NCBI GenBank assembly: GCA_030826885.1
Contig: JAUUDF010000026.1
Location: 1-64,000, forward strand
Direction of reading: 5' to 3'
DNA from: Sulfurovum sp.
GTDB taxonomy: Bacteria > Campylobacterota > Campylobacteria > Campylobacterales > Sulfurovaceae
Length of the DNA: 64,000 nt
Shown: positions 27,166 through 36,355 of the stretch, piece after piece
How positions within the stretch are numbered: position 1 is the stretch's first letter
Layout of the letters: every line of letters starts with the position of its first letter
The notes under the pieces: generated by a model
Told to the model about the DNA's origin: nothing
The model's database searches: none
Seen by the model: only the letters and a program-made list of their open reading frames with translations
Position numbers and translations under genes: made by a program

Positions 27166-27282
27166 GGGCTCTAAAAACGTTTTCAGTCAATGCGACAAAG
27201 GAGCACTCAACCCATGAAATGGGCGCTTGCGTTTGCGACTGCCGGAGTATTGACTGAAAAAATTGAGTTTTTAGAGGTACCC
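27166..27282 (+). ncRNA. 117-bp imperfect palindrome, candidate structured RNA
   Basis: Two arms pair over CTCTAAAAAC/GTTTTTAGAG (27169-27178 with 27267-27276) and TTTTCAGTCAAT/ATTGACTGAAAA (27180-27191 with 27249-27260). Between them lies an inner hairpin CCCAT-GAA-ATGGG (27211-27223) and a further structured-looking region. It starts just after the murD stop and ends about 90 bp before tRNA-Phe. It could be a structured 3' UTR, a small RNA, or a non-autonomous repeat. No known RNA family is recognised. Confidence 0.35.
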
Positions 27283-27290
27283 AAAAGTCC

Positions 27291-27316
27291 AAAAAATAGC
27301 TAAAAGGGCTTTTTTC
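27291..27316 (+). terminator. possible terminator upstream of tRNA-Phe
   Basis: An A-run and AGC are followed by a short loop and GCT with six T residues (AGC...GCTTTTTT). A-T pairs extend the stem. It would end transcripts from murD or the palindrome. Confidence 0.4.
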
Positions 27317-27341
27317 TCAATATTCTTTAAGCTTACATAGC

Positions 27342-27347
27342 TATAAT
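27342..27347 (+). promoter_or_regulatory. -10 box of tRNA-Phe
   Basis: TATAAT ending 23 bp before the first base of the tRNA, consistent with a short 5' leader. Confidence 0.55.
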
Positions 27348-27370
27348 TTCATCCACTTCAGCACAACAGT

Positions 27371-27446
27371 GGCTCTGTAGCTCAGTTGGTAGAGCAAAGG
27401 ATTGAAAATCCTTGTGTCGGCGGTTCGATTCCGTCCAGCGCCACCA
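27371..27446 (+). tRNA. tRNA-Phe (GAA)
   Basis: A 76-nt tRNA with encoded CCA. D stem GCTC/GAGC, anticodon stem AAGGA/TCCTT around loop TTGAAAA (anticodon GAA), T stem GGCGG/CCGTC with loop TTCGATT. The acceptor stem GGCTCTG/CAGCGCC pairs except at position 4-69, which is U opposite C. A36-A37 makes it an expected substrate for MiaA and MiaB, both encoded in this window. Confidence 0.92.
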
Positions 27447-27536
27447 TCCATAAAACTCCTACATTACGTACTTGCAGAAAATTTTTATGTTATACTTCTA
27501 CCCATACATACATTAAGCATATTTAACGGATACCCT

Positions 27537-28850
27537 ATGTCAAAAAAACTACACCTTGTCAGCCTTGGCTGTACCAAAAACCTTGTTGACAGCGAAGTGA
27601 TGCTCGGACGTCTCAAAGAGTATGAGATCACCGATGACAATACACAGGCGGATGTCATCATTGTCAATACCTGCGGCTTCATTGACGCCGCCAAAGAAGA
27701 GAGCATCAATACTGTCCTCAACCTGCATGATGAGAGAAAAGAAAACTCCGTACTGGTCATGGCAGGCTGTCTCTCCGAACGCTACAAAGAGGAGTTGATG
27801 AAAGAGCTGCCCGAGATAGACATATTTACAGGAGTAGGCGACTATGAGAAGATCGATGCACTTATCGCCAAAAAGCAGAGCACGTTCAGTCCCGAGGTCT
27901 ATCTTGCCACCGAAGAGAGCGGTAGAGTCATCACCGGATCGAACTACCATGCCTATATCAAAATAGCCGAAGGGTGCAACCAGCAGTGCAGTTTCTGTGC
28001 CATTCCAAGTTTCAAGGGCAAACTTCACTCCCGAAGCCTTGAGAGTATCGTCAAAGAGGTTCGTCTGCTTGTAGCACAGGGATTCTGGGACTTCTCGTTC
28101 ATTTCACAGGACAGCTCCAGCTACGGACGCGATATGGGCCTCAAGGATGGACTCAGAGACCTCATCAAAGCGGTAGAAGCTGTCGAAGGCGTCAGATCGG
28201 CGCGTATTCTCTATCTTTACCCCAGTACGACCACGTTTGCGCTCATTGACGACATTGCCGACTCCACTGTATTTCAGACCTATTACGATATGCCCATCCA
28301 GCATATTGACGAGAGGGTGCTCAAGACCATGAAACGCGGATTTGGCGAAAAACAGACTATCGCTCTGCTTGAACATATGAAAAGCAAACCCGATGCTTTC
28401 ATCCGCACCTCCGTCATTGCAGGGCATCCGGGAGAGAGTGAAGAGAGTTTCCAAAAACTCTGCAGTTTCCTCGAAGCATTCGGTTTTGACCGGTTCAATG
28501 TCTTCGCCTATTCCAACGAAGAATCCACAGCTGCCTACACCATGGAGCAGTTGCCTCAGGGGATTATTGAAAAACGTGCCGCCATTCTTGGAGAGATAGC
28601 CGAACAAAGCACCATTGCTTCACTTAAAAAGATGGTAGGCAAAACCGTTACACTGGTTGTCGACGGTGAAAGTGACGAACACGAATATCTTCTCTCTTCC
28701 CGTCCTCTACAGTGGGCTGTTGACATAGACGGAGAGATCCTGATCAACGACACAAATGAAATCCCTGTAGCGTACGGGAAGTGCTATGAAGCCCACATTA
28801 CGCAGCTGGCAGGATCCCAACTTCTTGCAACGCTGGTCAAACCGGCATAG
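27537..28850 (+). CDS. rimO: ribosomal protein S12 methylthiotransferase RimO
   Basis: RimO is a radical-SAM enzyme that adds a methylthio group to an aspartate of ribosomal protein S12. The 437-residue protein begins with the UPF0004 domain (LVSLGCTKNLVDSEVMLG, then IVNTCGFIDAAKEES and VMAGCLSERY, three cysteines for the auxiliary cluster). The radical-SAM motif is IAEGCNQQCSFCAIP, and a TRAM domain closes the protein. The GFIDAAKEES segment separates RimO from MiaB. The ATG at 27537 was chosen because a longer ORF runs back into tRNA-Phe. tilS follows after 5 bp. Confidence 0.95.
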   Translation: MSKKLHLVSLGCTKNLVDSEVMLGRLKEYEITDDNTQADVIIVNTCGFIDAAKEESINTVLNLHDERKENSVLVMAGCLSERYKEELMKELPEIDIFTGVGDYEKIDALIAKKQSTFSPEVYLATEESGRVITGSNYHAYIKIAEGCNQQCSFCAIPSFKGKLHSRSLESIVKEVRLLVAQGFWDFSFISQDSSSYGRDMGLKDGLRDLIKAVEAVEGVRSARILYLYPSTTTFALIDDIADSTVFQTYYDMPIQHIDERVLKTMKRGFGEKQTIALLEHMKSKPDAFIRTSVIAGHPGESEESFQKLCSFLEAFGFDRFNVFAYSNEESTAAYTMEQLPQGIIEKRAAILGEIAEQSTIASLKKMVGKTVTLVVDGESDEHEYLLSSRPLQWAVDIDGEILINDTNEIPVAYGKCYEAHITQLAGSQLLATLVKPA

Positions 28851-28855
28851 TCTCT

Positions 28856-29833
28856 ATGCTTGCGCTCGATACTTCCCTTCTTGCCGAACGAAAAAACCTG
28901 TTGGCTTTTTCGGCAGGCATAGACTCCTCTGCACTCTTCTTTTTGCTGATTGAACACCATGTTCCTTTCGACATTGCCATTGTCGATTATGGTATCAGAG
29001 CACAGAGCAAAGCGGAAGTAACCCATGCCAAAAAACTGGCACAAACGTATAAACTGTACTGTCACACCATTACGGCTCCCCACTGGGAGTCGGGCTTCGA
29101 GCAGAAAGCGAGAGCGTTTCGCTATGGTTTTTTTGAATCGCTTATTCAAGACAAAGGTTACGACACCCTTCTTACTGCCCATCAGCTCAACGACAGACTG
29201 GAGTGGTTTTTGATGCGCTTTTGCAAAGGTGCAGGTACAGTAGAGCTTGCCGGTATGTCACCGGTGGTACACCAAAAAGACTACATTCTTGTGCGTCCGC
29301 TGTTACAGTACAGCAAAGCAGAGTTGCTGGCGTACCTTCATGCCCATAACCATCCCTATTTTGTCGATGAAAGCAACGCTGACGAAACCTATGAGCGCAA
29401 CTATTTTAGAAAACACTTTTCAGACCCCCTGCTTGCACAGTGTCAAGAGGGAGTCAGACAGAGTCTGGACTATTTACATCAGGACAGACTACTTGTCGAG
29501 AGTCTTTACGAACCTATTTATACCCACAGGTCGCTTTGCATTGTCAAACTCTACTCTCCCTACGTCAAAAGCCGTGCGGCAGATGCAACACTCAAATCGC
29601 TCGGCTATCTGCTAAGCAGTGCCGAGCGACAGGCGATCGATAGACAAAACAGCCTTGTTGTCGGAAGGAAATGGGCAGTAGAAACAGTTGACAACCTCCT
29701 TTACATTGCTCCCTACCGTACAGAAGAGATGCCCAAGCAGTTTAAGGAGCAGTGCCGTAAAGCCAAACTGCCGCCAAAAATAAGACCCTACCTCTATTGT
29801 GAAGGAATCTCTTTGGAGAATCTGCCGCAATAA
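28856..29833 (+). CDS. tilS: tRNA(Ile)-lysidine synthase
   Basis: TilS puts lysine on C34 of tRNA-Ile(CAU), allowing it to read AUA codons. The 325-residue protein has the PP-loop ATPase motif LLAFSAGIDSSALFF (SAG rather than the common SGG). VDYGIRAQSKAEV, LLTAHQLNDRLEWFLMRFCKG and MSPVVHQKDYILVRPLL follow. The C-terminal substrate domains are short, as is usual in epsilonproteobacteria. It is 5 bp after rimO and so shares its operon. It converges with the recombinase gene. Confidence 0.93.
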   Translation: MLALDTSLLAERKNLLAFSAGIDSSALFFLLIEHHVPFDIAIVDYGIRAQSKAEVTHAKKLAQTYKLYCHTITAPHWESGFEQKARAFRYGFFESLIQDKGYDTLLTAHQLNDRLEWFLMRFCKGAGTVELAGMSPVVHQKDYILVRPLLQYSKAELLAYLHAHNHPYFVDESNADETYERNYFRKHFSDPLLAQCQEGVRQSLDYLHQDRLLVESLYEPIYTHRSLCIVKLYSPYVKSRAADATLKSLGYLLSSAERQAIDRQNSLVVGRKWAVETVDNLLYIAPYRTEEMPKQFKEQCRKAKLPPKIRPYLYCEGISLENLPQ

Positions 29834-29854
29834 CCCGACACTGCTCCCCGTTTT

Positions 29855-30688
29855 TTACTTTTTCCCTGCAAGCGGATGCGCTTTCATATACTCCTGCATC
29901 TTTTTCACGCTTCCAAGCTTTGTATAGACTTGTGTCGTTGCCATTGTTTCATGACCGAGCAGTTCGCTTACATCGGCAATGCGTGCGCCTTCATTGAGCA
30001 GATGGGTAGCAAAGGAGTGGCGAAGCTGGTGAGGGGTGGCTTTGATACCATGTGTTTTAAAGAGTTTTGTAAGTTTGTAGCGCAGCTGTGCGGCATTAAG
30101 TGGGGCATTGCCTTTTTCAAAAAGATATTTTTTGGGATGAGCCGCAGCCAGATGTCTTTCGATCATCGTTTGCAACGAGGGCAGCAACGGAAGCTGGCGT
30201 ACTTTGTTGCCTTTTCCGTGTATCTCGACCCATCCGTTGCCTATCTGCTCCAGCGTCAGGGAACTCAACTCCGAAATACGCAGACCCAGACCATACAGCA
30301 TCACAACCAACAACTGTTCCTGGGGCGTTGCCGAGGCAAGCACTTCGTCAATATAGTGCGCTTCTATGGGTTTGGGTAGACTTTTGGGAACCTTGACCGA
30401 TTCATCAGAAAGAATAGTAAGAGAAACGTGGCGCTGTTCCCGAAGATATTTGGAAAAGGAGCGCACCGCAGAGAGTTTTTTGACAATGGTTTTTTTACTG
30501 TTTTTAACGATTTTAAACCGAAAAGGCGTAATATCAAGCACCCATGTTGCATCCTCTTCATAAAACGCGCTAACCTCCGCCATTTGCCGCAATGCGATCT
30601 CGTAGGTCTCGACCGTTTTTTCGGAATAGCCCCGGACATCAAGCAGATAGTCGAGAAAATCTTCAATGAGAGACGGCAATGTTTCCAA
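29855..30688 (-). CDS. xerH: tyrosine recombinase, XerH/XerC-like
   Basis: A tyrosine recombinase of 277 residues with an N-terminal SAM-like core-binding domain (about 1-85) and a catalytic domain. The first active-site arginine is in LYGLGLRISELSSLT, the HxxR box in TPHQLRHSFATHLL, and the nucleophile tyrosine follows LLGHETMATTQVYTKL. Epsilonproteobacteria usually have a single such enzyme resolving chromosome dimers. The TTG at 30688 is chosen because AAGGAG lies seven bases before it; a GTG at 30724 is an alternative and would add 12 residues. Confidence 0.85.
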   Translation of the reverse strand: METLPSLIEDFLDYLLDVRGYSEKTVETYEIALRQMAEVSAFYEEDATWVLDITPFRFKIVKNSKKTIVKKLSAVRSFSKYLREQRHVSLTILSDESVKVPKSLPKPIEAHYIDEVLASATPQEQLLVVMLYGLGLRISELSSLTLEQIGNGWVEIHGKGNKVRQLPLLPSLQTMIERHLAAAHPKKYLFEKGNAPLNAAQLRYKLTKLFKTHGIKATPHQLRHSFATHLLNEGARIADVSELLGHETMATTQVYTKLGSVKKMQEYMKAHPLAGKK

Positions 30689-30773
30689 TTCCTTACTCCT
30701 TACTATCCACAGATGCAAAGTCACCTACATTGAGGGAACAAAAATATTGTGCAACAGCACACAAATCATTTCA

Positions 30774-31394
30774 CTATTGTATCGTATGCTCCAGCATTTT
30801 CTCTTTCAGATACACTTTTGCCTCTTGGTGGCTCAACCCCTCCAATGAGAGACTCTGAATATAAAAATCTATCTGACAGAACGGCTTGGGGATGACAAAT
30901 CTGTCCCAGCTTCCCAACTGCCAGTAGGACGATGCCTGATAGTTCATCACAAATATAGGAAGATCACTTTTAAGCGCAATGCCTATTGCTCCGTCGCTCA
31001 TGGCGTGTCTCGGTCCTCTTGGACCATCGGGCGTAATCAGTACCTCTTCTTTGGCTTTGATGCTTTTAAACGCCTGCATCAGTACCTGTTTCGCCCCCTT
31101 CTTGCTAGAACCCCGCAAAGGACGAATACGCAGAAAACCGAGTGTCCGTGCGATGATTTCGCCATCCGTATGCTGTGAAATGATTGCCGATGCGGGATGT
31201 CGCGGATGGATTTTTCTGTATGCCTGCGGGCTCATCAGCAATTCTCCGTGCCAACAGACACAGACATGCTGGGAATCATCTATTGGTGTAATATAGTGAA
31301 ACCGTTTCTTTGCCGTAAACCAGATAAACCGCATAATCAGGAAAATGACCGGTGGCGCGACAACAACACCGGCTTGTTTTAAAAACGATTTCAT
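30774..31394 (-). CDS. DUF374 lysophospholipid acyltransferase family protein
   Basis: A 206-residue membrane-anchored acyltransferase of the DUF374 group. An N-terminal hydrophobic segment (about 8-28) is followed by the acyltransferase-like [25 protein letters not shown] and [18 protein letters not shown]. The family is distantly related to LpxL and PlsC and may add an acyl chain to lipid A or phospholipid. It overlaps miaB by 4 bp. Confidence 0.85.
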   Translation of the reverse strand: MKSFLKQAGVVVAPPVIFLIMRFIWFTAKKRFHYITPIDDSQHVCVCWHGELLMSPQAYRKIHPRHPASAIISQHTDGEIIARTLGFLRIRPLRGSSKKGAKQVLMQAFKSIKAKEEVLITPDGPRGPRHAMSDGAIGIALKSDLPIFVMNYQASSYWQLGSWDRFVIPKPFCQIDFYIQSLSLEGLSHQEAKVYLKEKMLEHTIQ

Positions 31395-32704
31395 GATACC
31401 GGCTGATTGACCACAACGCCGTCAAGCGCACCCCGTGACGTTTTGGTGATTTTCACATCTACGATCTTTCCGAGCAACTCTTCGCTGCCCTCCACAAAAA
31501 CCAGTTTCCCGTCGTCACTGCGCCCGGAAATACGGTTGTTTGGTTTGAGCTCATCGAAATAGACCTCATGTATTTTGCCAAGCTGGGCATCCATGACTTC
31601 ATCAAGAATCTCCGTATGTCTTGCCTGCAACTCCTGAAGCCGTTTGGATGCAATCTCATCAGCAACCTGATCGTCATATGCTGCCGCTTCCGTATGGGGT
31701 CTCGGAGAGTACTTGAAAGAGAACATCTGCTCAAAACGCACCTGCTCGAGTACATCCATCGTATCGGCAAAATCGGCATCGCTCTCTCCAGGGAACCCGA
31801 CGATCACATCGGTCGATATGGTCGCTTCGGGACAGAGCGTGCGGATCTTCTCGCAGCGGTTGAGAAACCACTCTTTGGAATATCCGCGCTTCATCCGTTT
31901 GAGCAGTTGCGTTGAACCGCTCTGAAGCGGCACATGGATCTGTTTGCATATTTTCGGATTGGATGCGAACTCTTCCAGAAAGGCATCATCCATATGCAGC
32001 GGATGCGGGGACTGAAAACGGATACGCTCAAGCCCTTCAATACGCGAAATCTTGCGCAGCAGTCCTGTAAAGTCTATCTTCTCCTCTGCCGCACCAAACC
32101 GCCTGCCGTAATTGTTGACGTTCTGTCCCAGCAACATTACTTCTTTTGCACCACCGTCAACCGCCTTGGCAATCTCCTGTACCAGCAGGTCACTTGGAAT
32201 GGATATCTCTTCCCCCCGGGTATGGGGAACAATACAGAAGGTACACGATTTGTCACACCCAATGGAGATATTCACCATCGCTTTAAAAGGGTTGCTTCGA
32301 AACTCTCCAAAAGCGTAGGTACTCTCATCATAATCCGTATCGACCTCTACCGCATGCTTTTTCTGCACAACATCGGTAATCTTCGAGACATTTCTCGCCC
32401 CGAGTACAAAATCGACCGAAGGCGCGCGTTTAATAATCTCTTCACCCAAATGTGATGCCGTACATCCGGCAACACCTATCTTCGCATCACTCTTCTTTTT
32501 TTTGTTAAAGACCCCTATCTCGGAAAAAAGTTTTGCTACCGGCTTCTCTCTTACCGAACAGGTATTGATGATGATCAGGTCGGCATCTTCGAGTCTCTCT
32601 GTCAGCTCATAATCCTCTTTGCTGCTTAGTTCAGCGATCATATGTTCGGTATCTCGAACATTCATTGCACATCCGAGTGTTTCAATAAACAGTTTTTTAC
32701 TCAT
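31391..32704 (-). CDS. miaB: tRNA-2-methylthio-N6-dimethylallyladenosine synthase
   Basis: MiaB is a radical-SAM methylthiotransferase that converts i6A37 to ms2i6A37 in tRNAs reading UNN codons. The 437-residue protein starts [20 protein letters not shown] and has [14 protein letters not shown] and [10 protein letters not shown] (auxiliary cluster). The radical-SAM motif is [20 protein letters not shown], and a TRAM domain closes the protein. TCSVREKP identifies MiaB rather than RimO. MiaA, which makes the i6A substrate, is at 45303-46202. Confidence 0.96.
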   Translation of the reverse strand: MSKKLFIETLGCAMNVRDTEHMIAELSSKEDYELTERLEDADLIIINTCSVREKPVAKLFSEIGVFNKKKKSDAKIGVAGCTASHLGEEIIKRAPSVDFVLGARNVSKITDVVQKKHAVEVDTDYDESTYAFGEFRSNPFKAMVNISIGCDKSCTFCIVPHTRGEEISIPSDLLVQEIAKAVDGGAKEVMLLGQNVNNYGRRFGAAEEKIDFTGLLRKISRIEGLERIRFQSPHPLHMDDAFLEEFASNPKICKQIHVPLQSGSTQLLKRMKRGYSKEWFLNRCEKIRTLCPEATISTDVIVGFPGESDADFADTMDVLEQVRFEQMFSFKYSPRPHTEAAAYDDQVADEIASKRLQELQARHTEILDEVMDAQLGKIHEVYFDELKPNNRISGRSDDGKLVFVEGSEELLGKIVDVKITKTSRGALDGVVVNQPVS

Positions 32705-32804
32705 GGTCTGGCTCGTCTTTATGATATTTATGTAGTGAAGAATTAAATTGAATGAGAAAAGATTGAATTAAAAGAGATTTGCACATACACACCGGGCAGC
32801 AGCC

Positions 32805-33044
32805 TCAGGCAATGATGTGTACTTCGTAAATGTACTCATTGTCGTCCAGTCCGTACTTGACCTCTCTCATATAGACAGAATAGCCCTTTTCCTCAAAGTA
32901 CTCAATCAACTCTTTCAGCTCTTTATGGGAGTTATCCTTGTCAAAATAGAATATAGATCTGTTCGCTAGTTCCTCTTCAAGTTTCTTCAGTTCAATCGTT
33001 TTGGGTTTCGCTTTCAGGGTAGTTCTAGCCAGTTTCAGTTTCAT
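32805..33044 (-). CDS. HP0268-family protein
   Basis: A 79-residue protein beginning MKLKLARTTLKAKPKTIELK. It has IFYFDKDNSHKELKELIEYF and ends YIYEVHIIA. This closely follows Helicobacter pylori HP0268, a small epsilonproteobacterial protein reported to have an Smr-like fold and nuclease activity. A Smr-type role in RNA or DNA cleavage is possible but not shown here. It is a useful lineage marker. It has a TATAAT promoter 43-48 bp upstream, divergent from nusA. Confidence 0.82.
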   Translation of the reverse strand: MKLKLARTTLKAKPKTIELKKLEEELANRSIFYFDKDNSHKELKELIEYFEEKGYSVYMREVKYGLDDNEYIYEVHIIA

Positions 33045-33086
33045 CTATAATTCCTTTGAATACTTGTTTAATGTACTTAATGATTA

Positions 33087-33092
33087 ATTATA
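33087..33092 (-). promoter_or_regulatory. -10 box of the HP0268-family gene
   Basis: TATAAT on the minus strand, 43 bp upstream of the ATG at 33044, in the divergent region shared with nusA. Confidence 0.5.
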
Positions 33093-33120
33093 CTTTATTT
33101 TCAGTAAAGGATTGATTAGC

Positions 33121-33126
33121 TATAAT
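33121..33126 (+). promoter_or_regulatory. -10 box of nusA
   Basis: TATAAT 96 bp before the nusA ATG, giving a leader of roughly 90 nt. No obvious terminator or riboswitch is recognised in the leader. Confidence 0.5.
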
Positions 33127-33221
33127 TTTAGACTTCAAAAACAGACCCTCCCAGACGTTCTTAACACTGTTTATGTTACCTCTTGTAGCGGTAGGTTTTG
33201 AAAAATATCAGAGGATGTTGC

Positions 33222-34349
33222 ATGGAAAAAATATTGGATATCATTGAAGCGATTGCGCACGAGAAAAATATCTCCAAAGAGAACGCAATTGAAGCATTTA
33301 AAGAGGCTCTTGTCAATACAGCCAAAAAACTGACAAGCCAGAGCAGTACATTTGAAGTGATCATAGACAATGACACGAAAACATACAGCATTAACAAAGT
33401 CATCACTGTCGTTGCCGATGACGATGAAAGGCTTGAAGAAGAGCCTGACAGTTACATCAGTCTCAGTGAAGCAAAAGAGTTTGACGACTCTATCGAAATA
33501 GGCGACCAGCTCAAGGAGGAGTTCATTCTCGAAGAGCACGGCAGAACCGCTTCGGCCAACCTTTTCAGGGAACTGGAGTACCATGTCCAAAGACGTATCG
33601 AGCAGGATCTTTTCGAGAAATACAGAGAGAAGGTCGGTACTGTCATGCTGGGTACTGTCAACCGTATTGACAGTGAAGACAATACCCATGTCGAAATCGG
33701 TGAGCTCAAAGGGATACTCACGCGAAGAAACCGTATTAAAGGAGAGTCCTTTAAGCGCGGTGACACCATCAGAGCACTGTTGCGCTATGTCAGTGTCGAT
33801 CCGCAGTACGGACTCTTTCTCGAACTTACCCGTACCTCACCGAAATTCCTTGAAGCGTTGATGGCAAATGAAGTCCCCGAAATTGCTGACGGTGTGGTCG
33901 AGATTGTCGGTGCCGCGCGTATTCCCGGTGAACGTGCCAAAATTGCACTTAAAACCGACCAGATGAATGTCGATCCCATTGGCGCGGCTGTAGGTGTCAA
34001 AGGAGTACGTATCAACGCAGTCAGTGAAGAGCTAAACGGAGAGAATATCGACTGTATCGAATATTCTCCGATTCCCGAAATTTATATTACACGTGCACTC
34101 TCTCCGGCAATCACACAGAGTATTAAAGTCGATCAGGAAGAGAAAAAGGCCATAATCAATATTACCGGCGACCAGAAAGCAAAAGCAATCGGTAAAAGCG
34201 GTATCAATATCCGTCTGGCATCGATGCTGACGGGCTATACGATAGAACTCAATGAAGTGGAAGGCATTACGGAAAGACAGGCAGATTCCTCCGAACCGGA
34301 AACAACAAAAACCACAGATACTTCCGCACTCGAAAGTCTCTTTAAATAA
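33222..34349 (+). CDS. nusA: transcription termination/antitermination factor NusA
   Basis: NusA binds RNA polymerase and nascent RNA and modulates pausing, termination and antitermination. The 375-residue protein has the N-terminal polymerase-binding domain (MEKILDIIEAIAHEKNISKE onward, 1-125), S1 (about 135-200, VGTVMLGTVNRIDSED), and two KH domains (about 205-350, IGAAVGVKGVRINAV and AIGKSGINIRLASML). It lacks the acidic C-terminal repeats of E. coli NusA. The ATG at 33222 follows AGAGGA; an earlier in-frame codon at 33198 is less likely. Confidence 0.96.
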   Translation: MEKILDIIEAIAHEKNISKENAIEAFKEALVNTAKKLTSQSSTFEVIIDNDTKTYSINKVITVVADDDERLEEEPDSYISLSEAKEFDDSIEIGDQLKEEFILEEHGRTASANLFRELEYHVQRRIEQDLFEKYREKVGTVMLGTVNRIDSEDNTHVEIGELKGILTRRNRIKGESFKRGDTIRALLRYVSVDPQYGLFLELTRTSPKFLEALMANEVPEIADGVVEIVGAARIPGERAKIALKTDQMNVDPIGAAVGVKGVRINAVSEELNGENIDCIEYSPIPEIYITRALSPAITQSIKVDQEEKKAIINITGDQKAKAIGKSGINIRLASMLTGYTIELNEVEGITERQADSSEPETTKTTDTSALESLFK

Positions 34350-34383
34350 CCGGCAGGCAGCAGGGTTTTGCCTACCTGGTTTT
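34350..34383 (+). terminator. possible terminator between nusA and tpiA
   Basis: CCGGCAGGCA pairs with TGCCTACCTGG with one bulge or mismatch, followed by TTTT. It starts one base after the nusA stop and lies between convergent genes. Confidence 0.45.
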
Positions 34384-34391
34384 GGCTGGCT

Positions 34392-35084
34392 CTACTGCTG
34401 CAGGACTATCCTGCTAAAGTTTTCTGCCTCCAATGAGGCAGATCCCACCAAAACACCGTCGACACCATCAATTGAAACAATCTCTTTAACATTGTCCGGT
34501 TTGACCGATCCTCCGTAAAGCATGGGTACATCGATAAATGCTTTGAGGGCCGCATGGGTAGTACTGATCTCTTCTATGGTTGCGGAGCGACCTGTACCGA
34601 TTGCCCAGATAGGTTCATAGGCAACGATCAGTTTTTCATAGCTTTTGTCAATACCCTCAAACTGCTTTTTAAGGTACTCGATCACGGCCACATCCCCTTC
34701 TTCTCTTACACAAAGCGGCTCACCGATGCAGTAGACGATCTCAAATTGTGCTTCGGCAAAAAAGGCAAACTTGTTTGCTACAGATTCCTGGTCTTCAGCC
34801 AGGAGTTCACGCCGTTCGCTATGGCCTATCAATATGGTTTTTATATCAAACTCTTCAAGCTGTTCAAGTCCTATTTCCCCGGTAAATGCACCGTTTCTGG
34901 CCGGGTATGCATTTTGCGCACCTATCGTGAATGCACCGTGGTAACTGTCCAGTGCCGTAGAAGGGGGAAATACGATTACCCTGTCCTCACTCTTTTTACT
35001 AAGAAGCTTCTTTGAAAGCGTGTCGAGGTAATCTCTGGTCGTAGATCTGGTATGGTTCATTTTGAAGTTTGCCGCGTAGATCAT
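34392..35084 (-). CDS. tpiA: triosephosphate isomerase
   Basis: TpiA interconverts dihydroxyacetone phosphate and glyceraldehyde-3-phosphate. The 230-residue TIM barrel has the lysine in YAANFKMNHT, the histidine in ILIGHSERREL, the catalytic glutamate in IVAYEPIWAIGTGRSA, and the phosphate-binding YGGSVKPDN and GVLVGSASLE. It is about 20 residues shorter than most bacterial enzymes, which is normal in epsilonproteobacteria. Last gene of gap-pgk-tpiA and convergent with nusA. Confidence 0.96.
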   Translation of the reverse strand: MIYAANFKMNHTRSTTRDYLDTLSKKLLSKKSEDRVIVFPPSTALDSYHGAFTIGAQNAYPARNGAFTGEIGLEQLEEFDIKTILIGHSERRELLAEDQESVANKFAFFAEAQFEIVYCIGEPLCVREEGDVAVIEYLKKQFEGIDKSYEKLIVAYEPIWAIGTGRSATIEEISTTHAALKAFIDVPMLYGGSVKPDNVKEIVSIDGVDGVLVGSASLEAENFSRIVLQQ

Positions 35085-35146
35085 GCAGTTCCTTTTTGGT
35101 AGAGAGAAACAGGATATGCTCTCTTGCTATAAAGCAGGGAGTATGG

Positions 35147-36343
35147 CTACTCCATCTCAAGTGCAGTCAGACCGGGAAGTTCTTCTCCCTCGATCAGCTT
35201 TAGACTTGCACCGCCTCCTGTAGAAACAAAGGTCATCTCATCCACATCACCAGCACGCTGTGCCACATCTGCAGTATCACCGCCGCCTACGATCGTTGTC
35301 GCATGGGTTTCAGCAATGTGGTGGGACATCATTATACTGCCTTTGGAGAATTTATCCATCTCATAGACACCCATCGGCCCGTTCCAAATGATCGTCTGTG
35401 CATCGTTGAGCACTTCTCTAAAGAGTCGTGAAGAGGCCGGTCCCGTATCGAGTCCCATCCAGTCAGATGGAATCTCCTGCGATGGAAGGTACTTCACTGC
35501 CGTATTTTCCGAAAATTCCGGAGCCACCACAAAGTCCACAGGCAAATAGAACTTCACGCCAAGCTCCTGTGCTTTTGCCATGATTTTTTTTGCCTCCTCT
35601 ATGAGGTCGTCCTCGACGAGTGATTTACCGATCTCATACCCCTGTGCTTTAAGGAACGTAAATGCCATCCCCCCGCCAATGATCACCTTGTCCACTTTGT
35701 TCAGCAGATTGGTCAGTGCCTGAAGCTTTCCGGAAACCTTCGATCCGCCAACTACAGCAACGAACGGTCTGATCGGTTTCTCAAGCACCTTGCTGAAAAA
35801 GTTCACCTCTTTGCTCAGTAGAAAACCTGCCGCTTTGTGCTGCTTGTCAAAGAACTGCGCAATCGCGTAAATGGATGCGTGCTTTCTGTGGCAGGCACCG
35901 AAGGCATCATTGACATAAATATCGGCAAAGGAAGCGAGTTCTTTGGCGAATGCTTCGTCATTTTTAGTCTCTCCCGCTTCAAAACGAAGATTTTCGAGCA
36001 TGAGCACATCGCCCGCTACCAAATTTGCCGCTTTTGCTTTGGCATCGGGACCTACGACATCCTCAGCCATATAAAGCTCGTTTTTGATCTTCAAAAGCGT
36101 ATGCAGGCGTTTTGCTACCGGTTGAAGCGAATACTTCTCCTCAAATTTTCCGGGCTCGGGGCGTTCAAAATGTGATGCCAGAATCACCTTACAGTCACGG
36201 TCAATACAGTAACGTATCGTCGGCAGCGCCGCTCTGATACGTCTGTCATCGGTAATGTTCCCGAATTCATCTTTTGGGACATTGAAGTCACATCTAATAA
36301 ATACTCTTTTACCATCTATATCAATATCTTTGAGTGTTCTCAT
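35147..36343 (-). CDS. pgk: phosphoglycerate kinase
   Basis: Pgk transfers phosphate between 1,3-bisphosphoglycerate and ADP. The 398-residue two-lobed kinase has the substrate-binding [15 protein letters not shown] near the N-terminus, [28 protein letters not shown], and the nucleotide-binding [16 protein letters not shown] and [13 protein letters not shown], then [15 protein letters not shown]. Length is normal. It follows gap by 12 bp and precedes tpiA by 62 bp, so the three triose-phase enzymes form one operon. Confidence 0.97.
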   Translation of the reverse strand: MRTLKDIDIDGKRVFIRCDFNVPKDEFGNITDDRRIRAALPTIRYCIDRDCKVILASHFERPEPGKFEEKYSLQPVAKRLHTLLKIKNELYMAEDVVGPDAKAKAANLVAGDVLMLENLRFEAGETKNDEAFAKELASFADIYVNDAFGACHRKHASIYAIAQFFDKQHKAAGFLLSKEVNFFSKVLEKPIRPFVAVVGGSKVSGKLQALTNLLNKVDKVIIGGGMAFTFLKAQGYEIGKSLVEDDLIEEAKKIMAKAQELGVKFYLPVDFVVAPEFSENTAVKYLPSQEIPSDWMGLDTGPASSRLFREVLNDAQTIIWNGPMGVYEMDKFSKGSIMMSHHIAETHATTIVGGGDTADVAQRAGDVDEMTFVSTGGGASLKLIEGEELPGLTALEME

Positions 36344-36355
36344 TATGCCTCTTTA

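Noticed and set aside
27402-27536. N-terminal extension of RimO into tRNA-Phe
   Set aside because: The extra codons are tRNA and intergenic sequence; RimO begins at the ATG at 27537.
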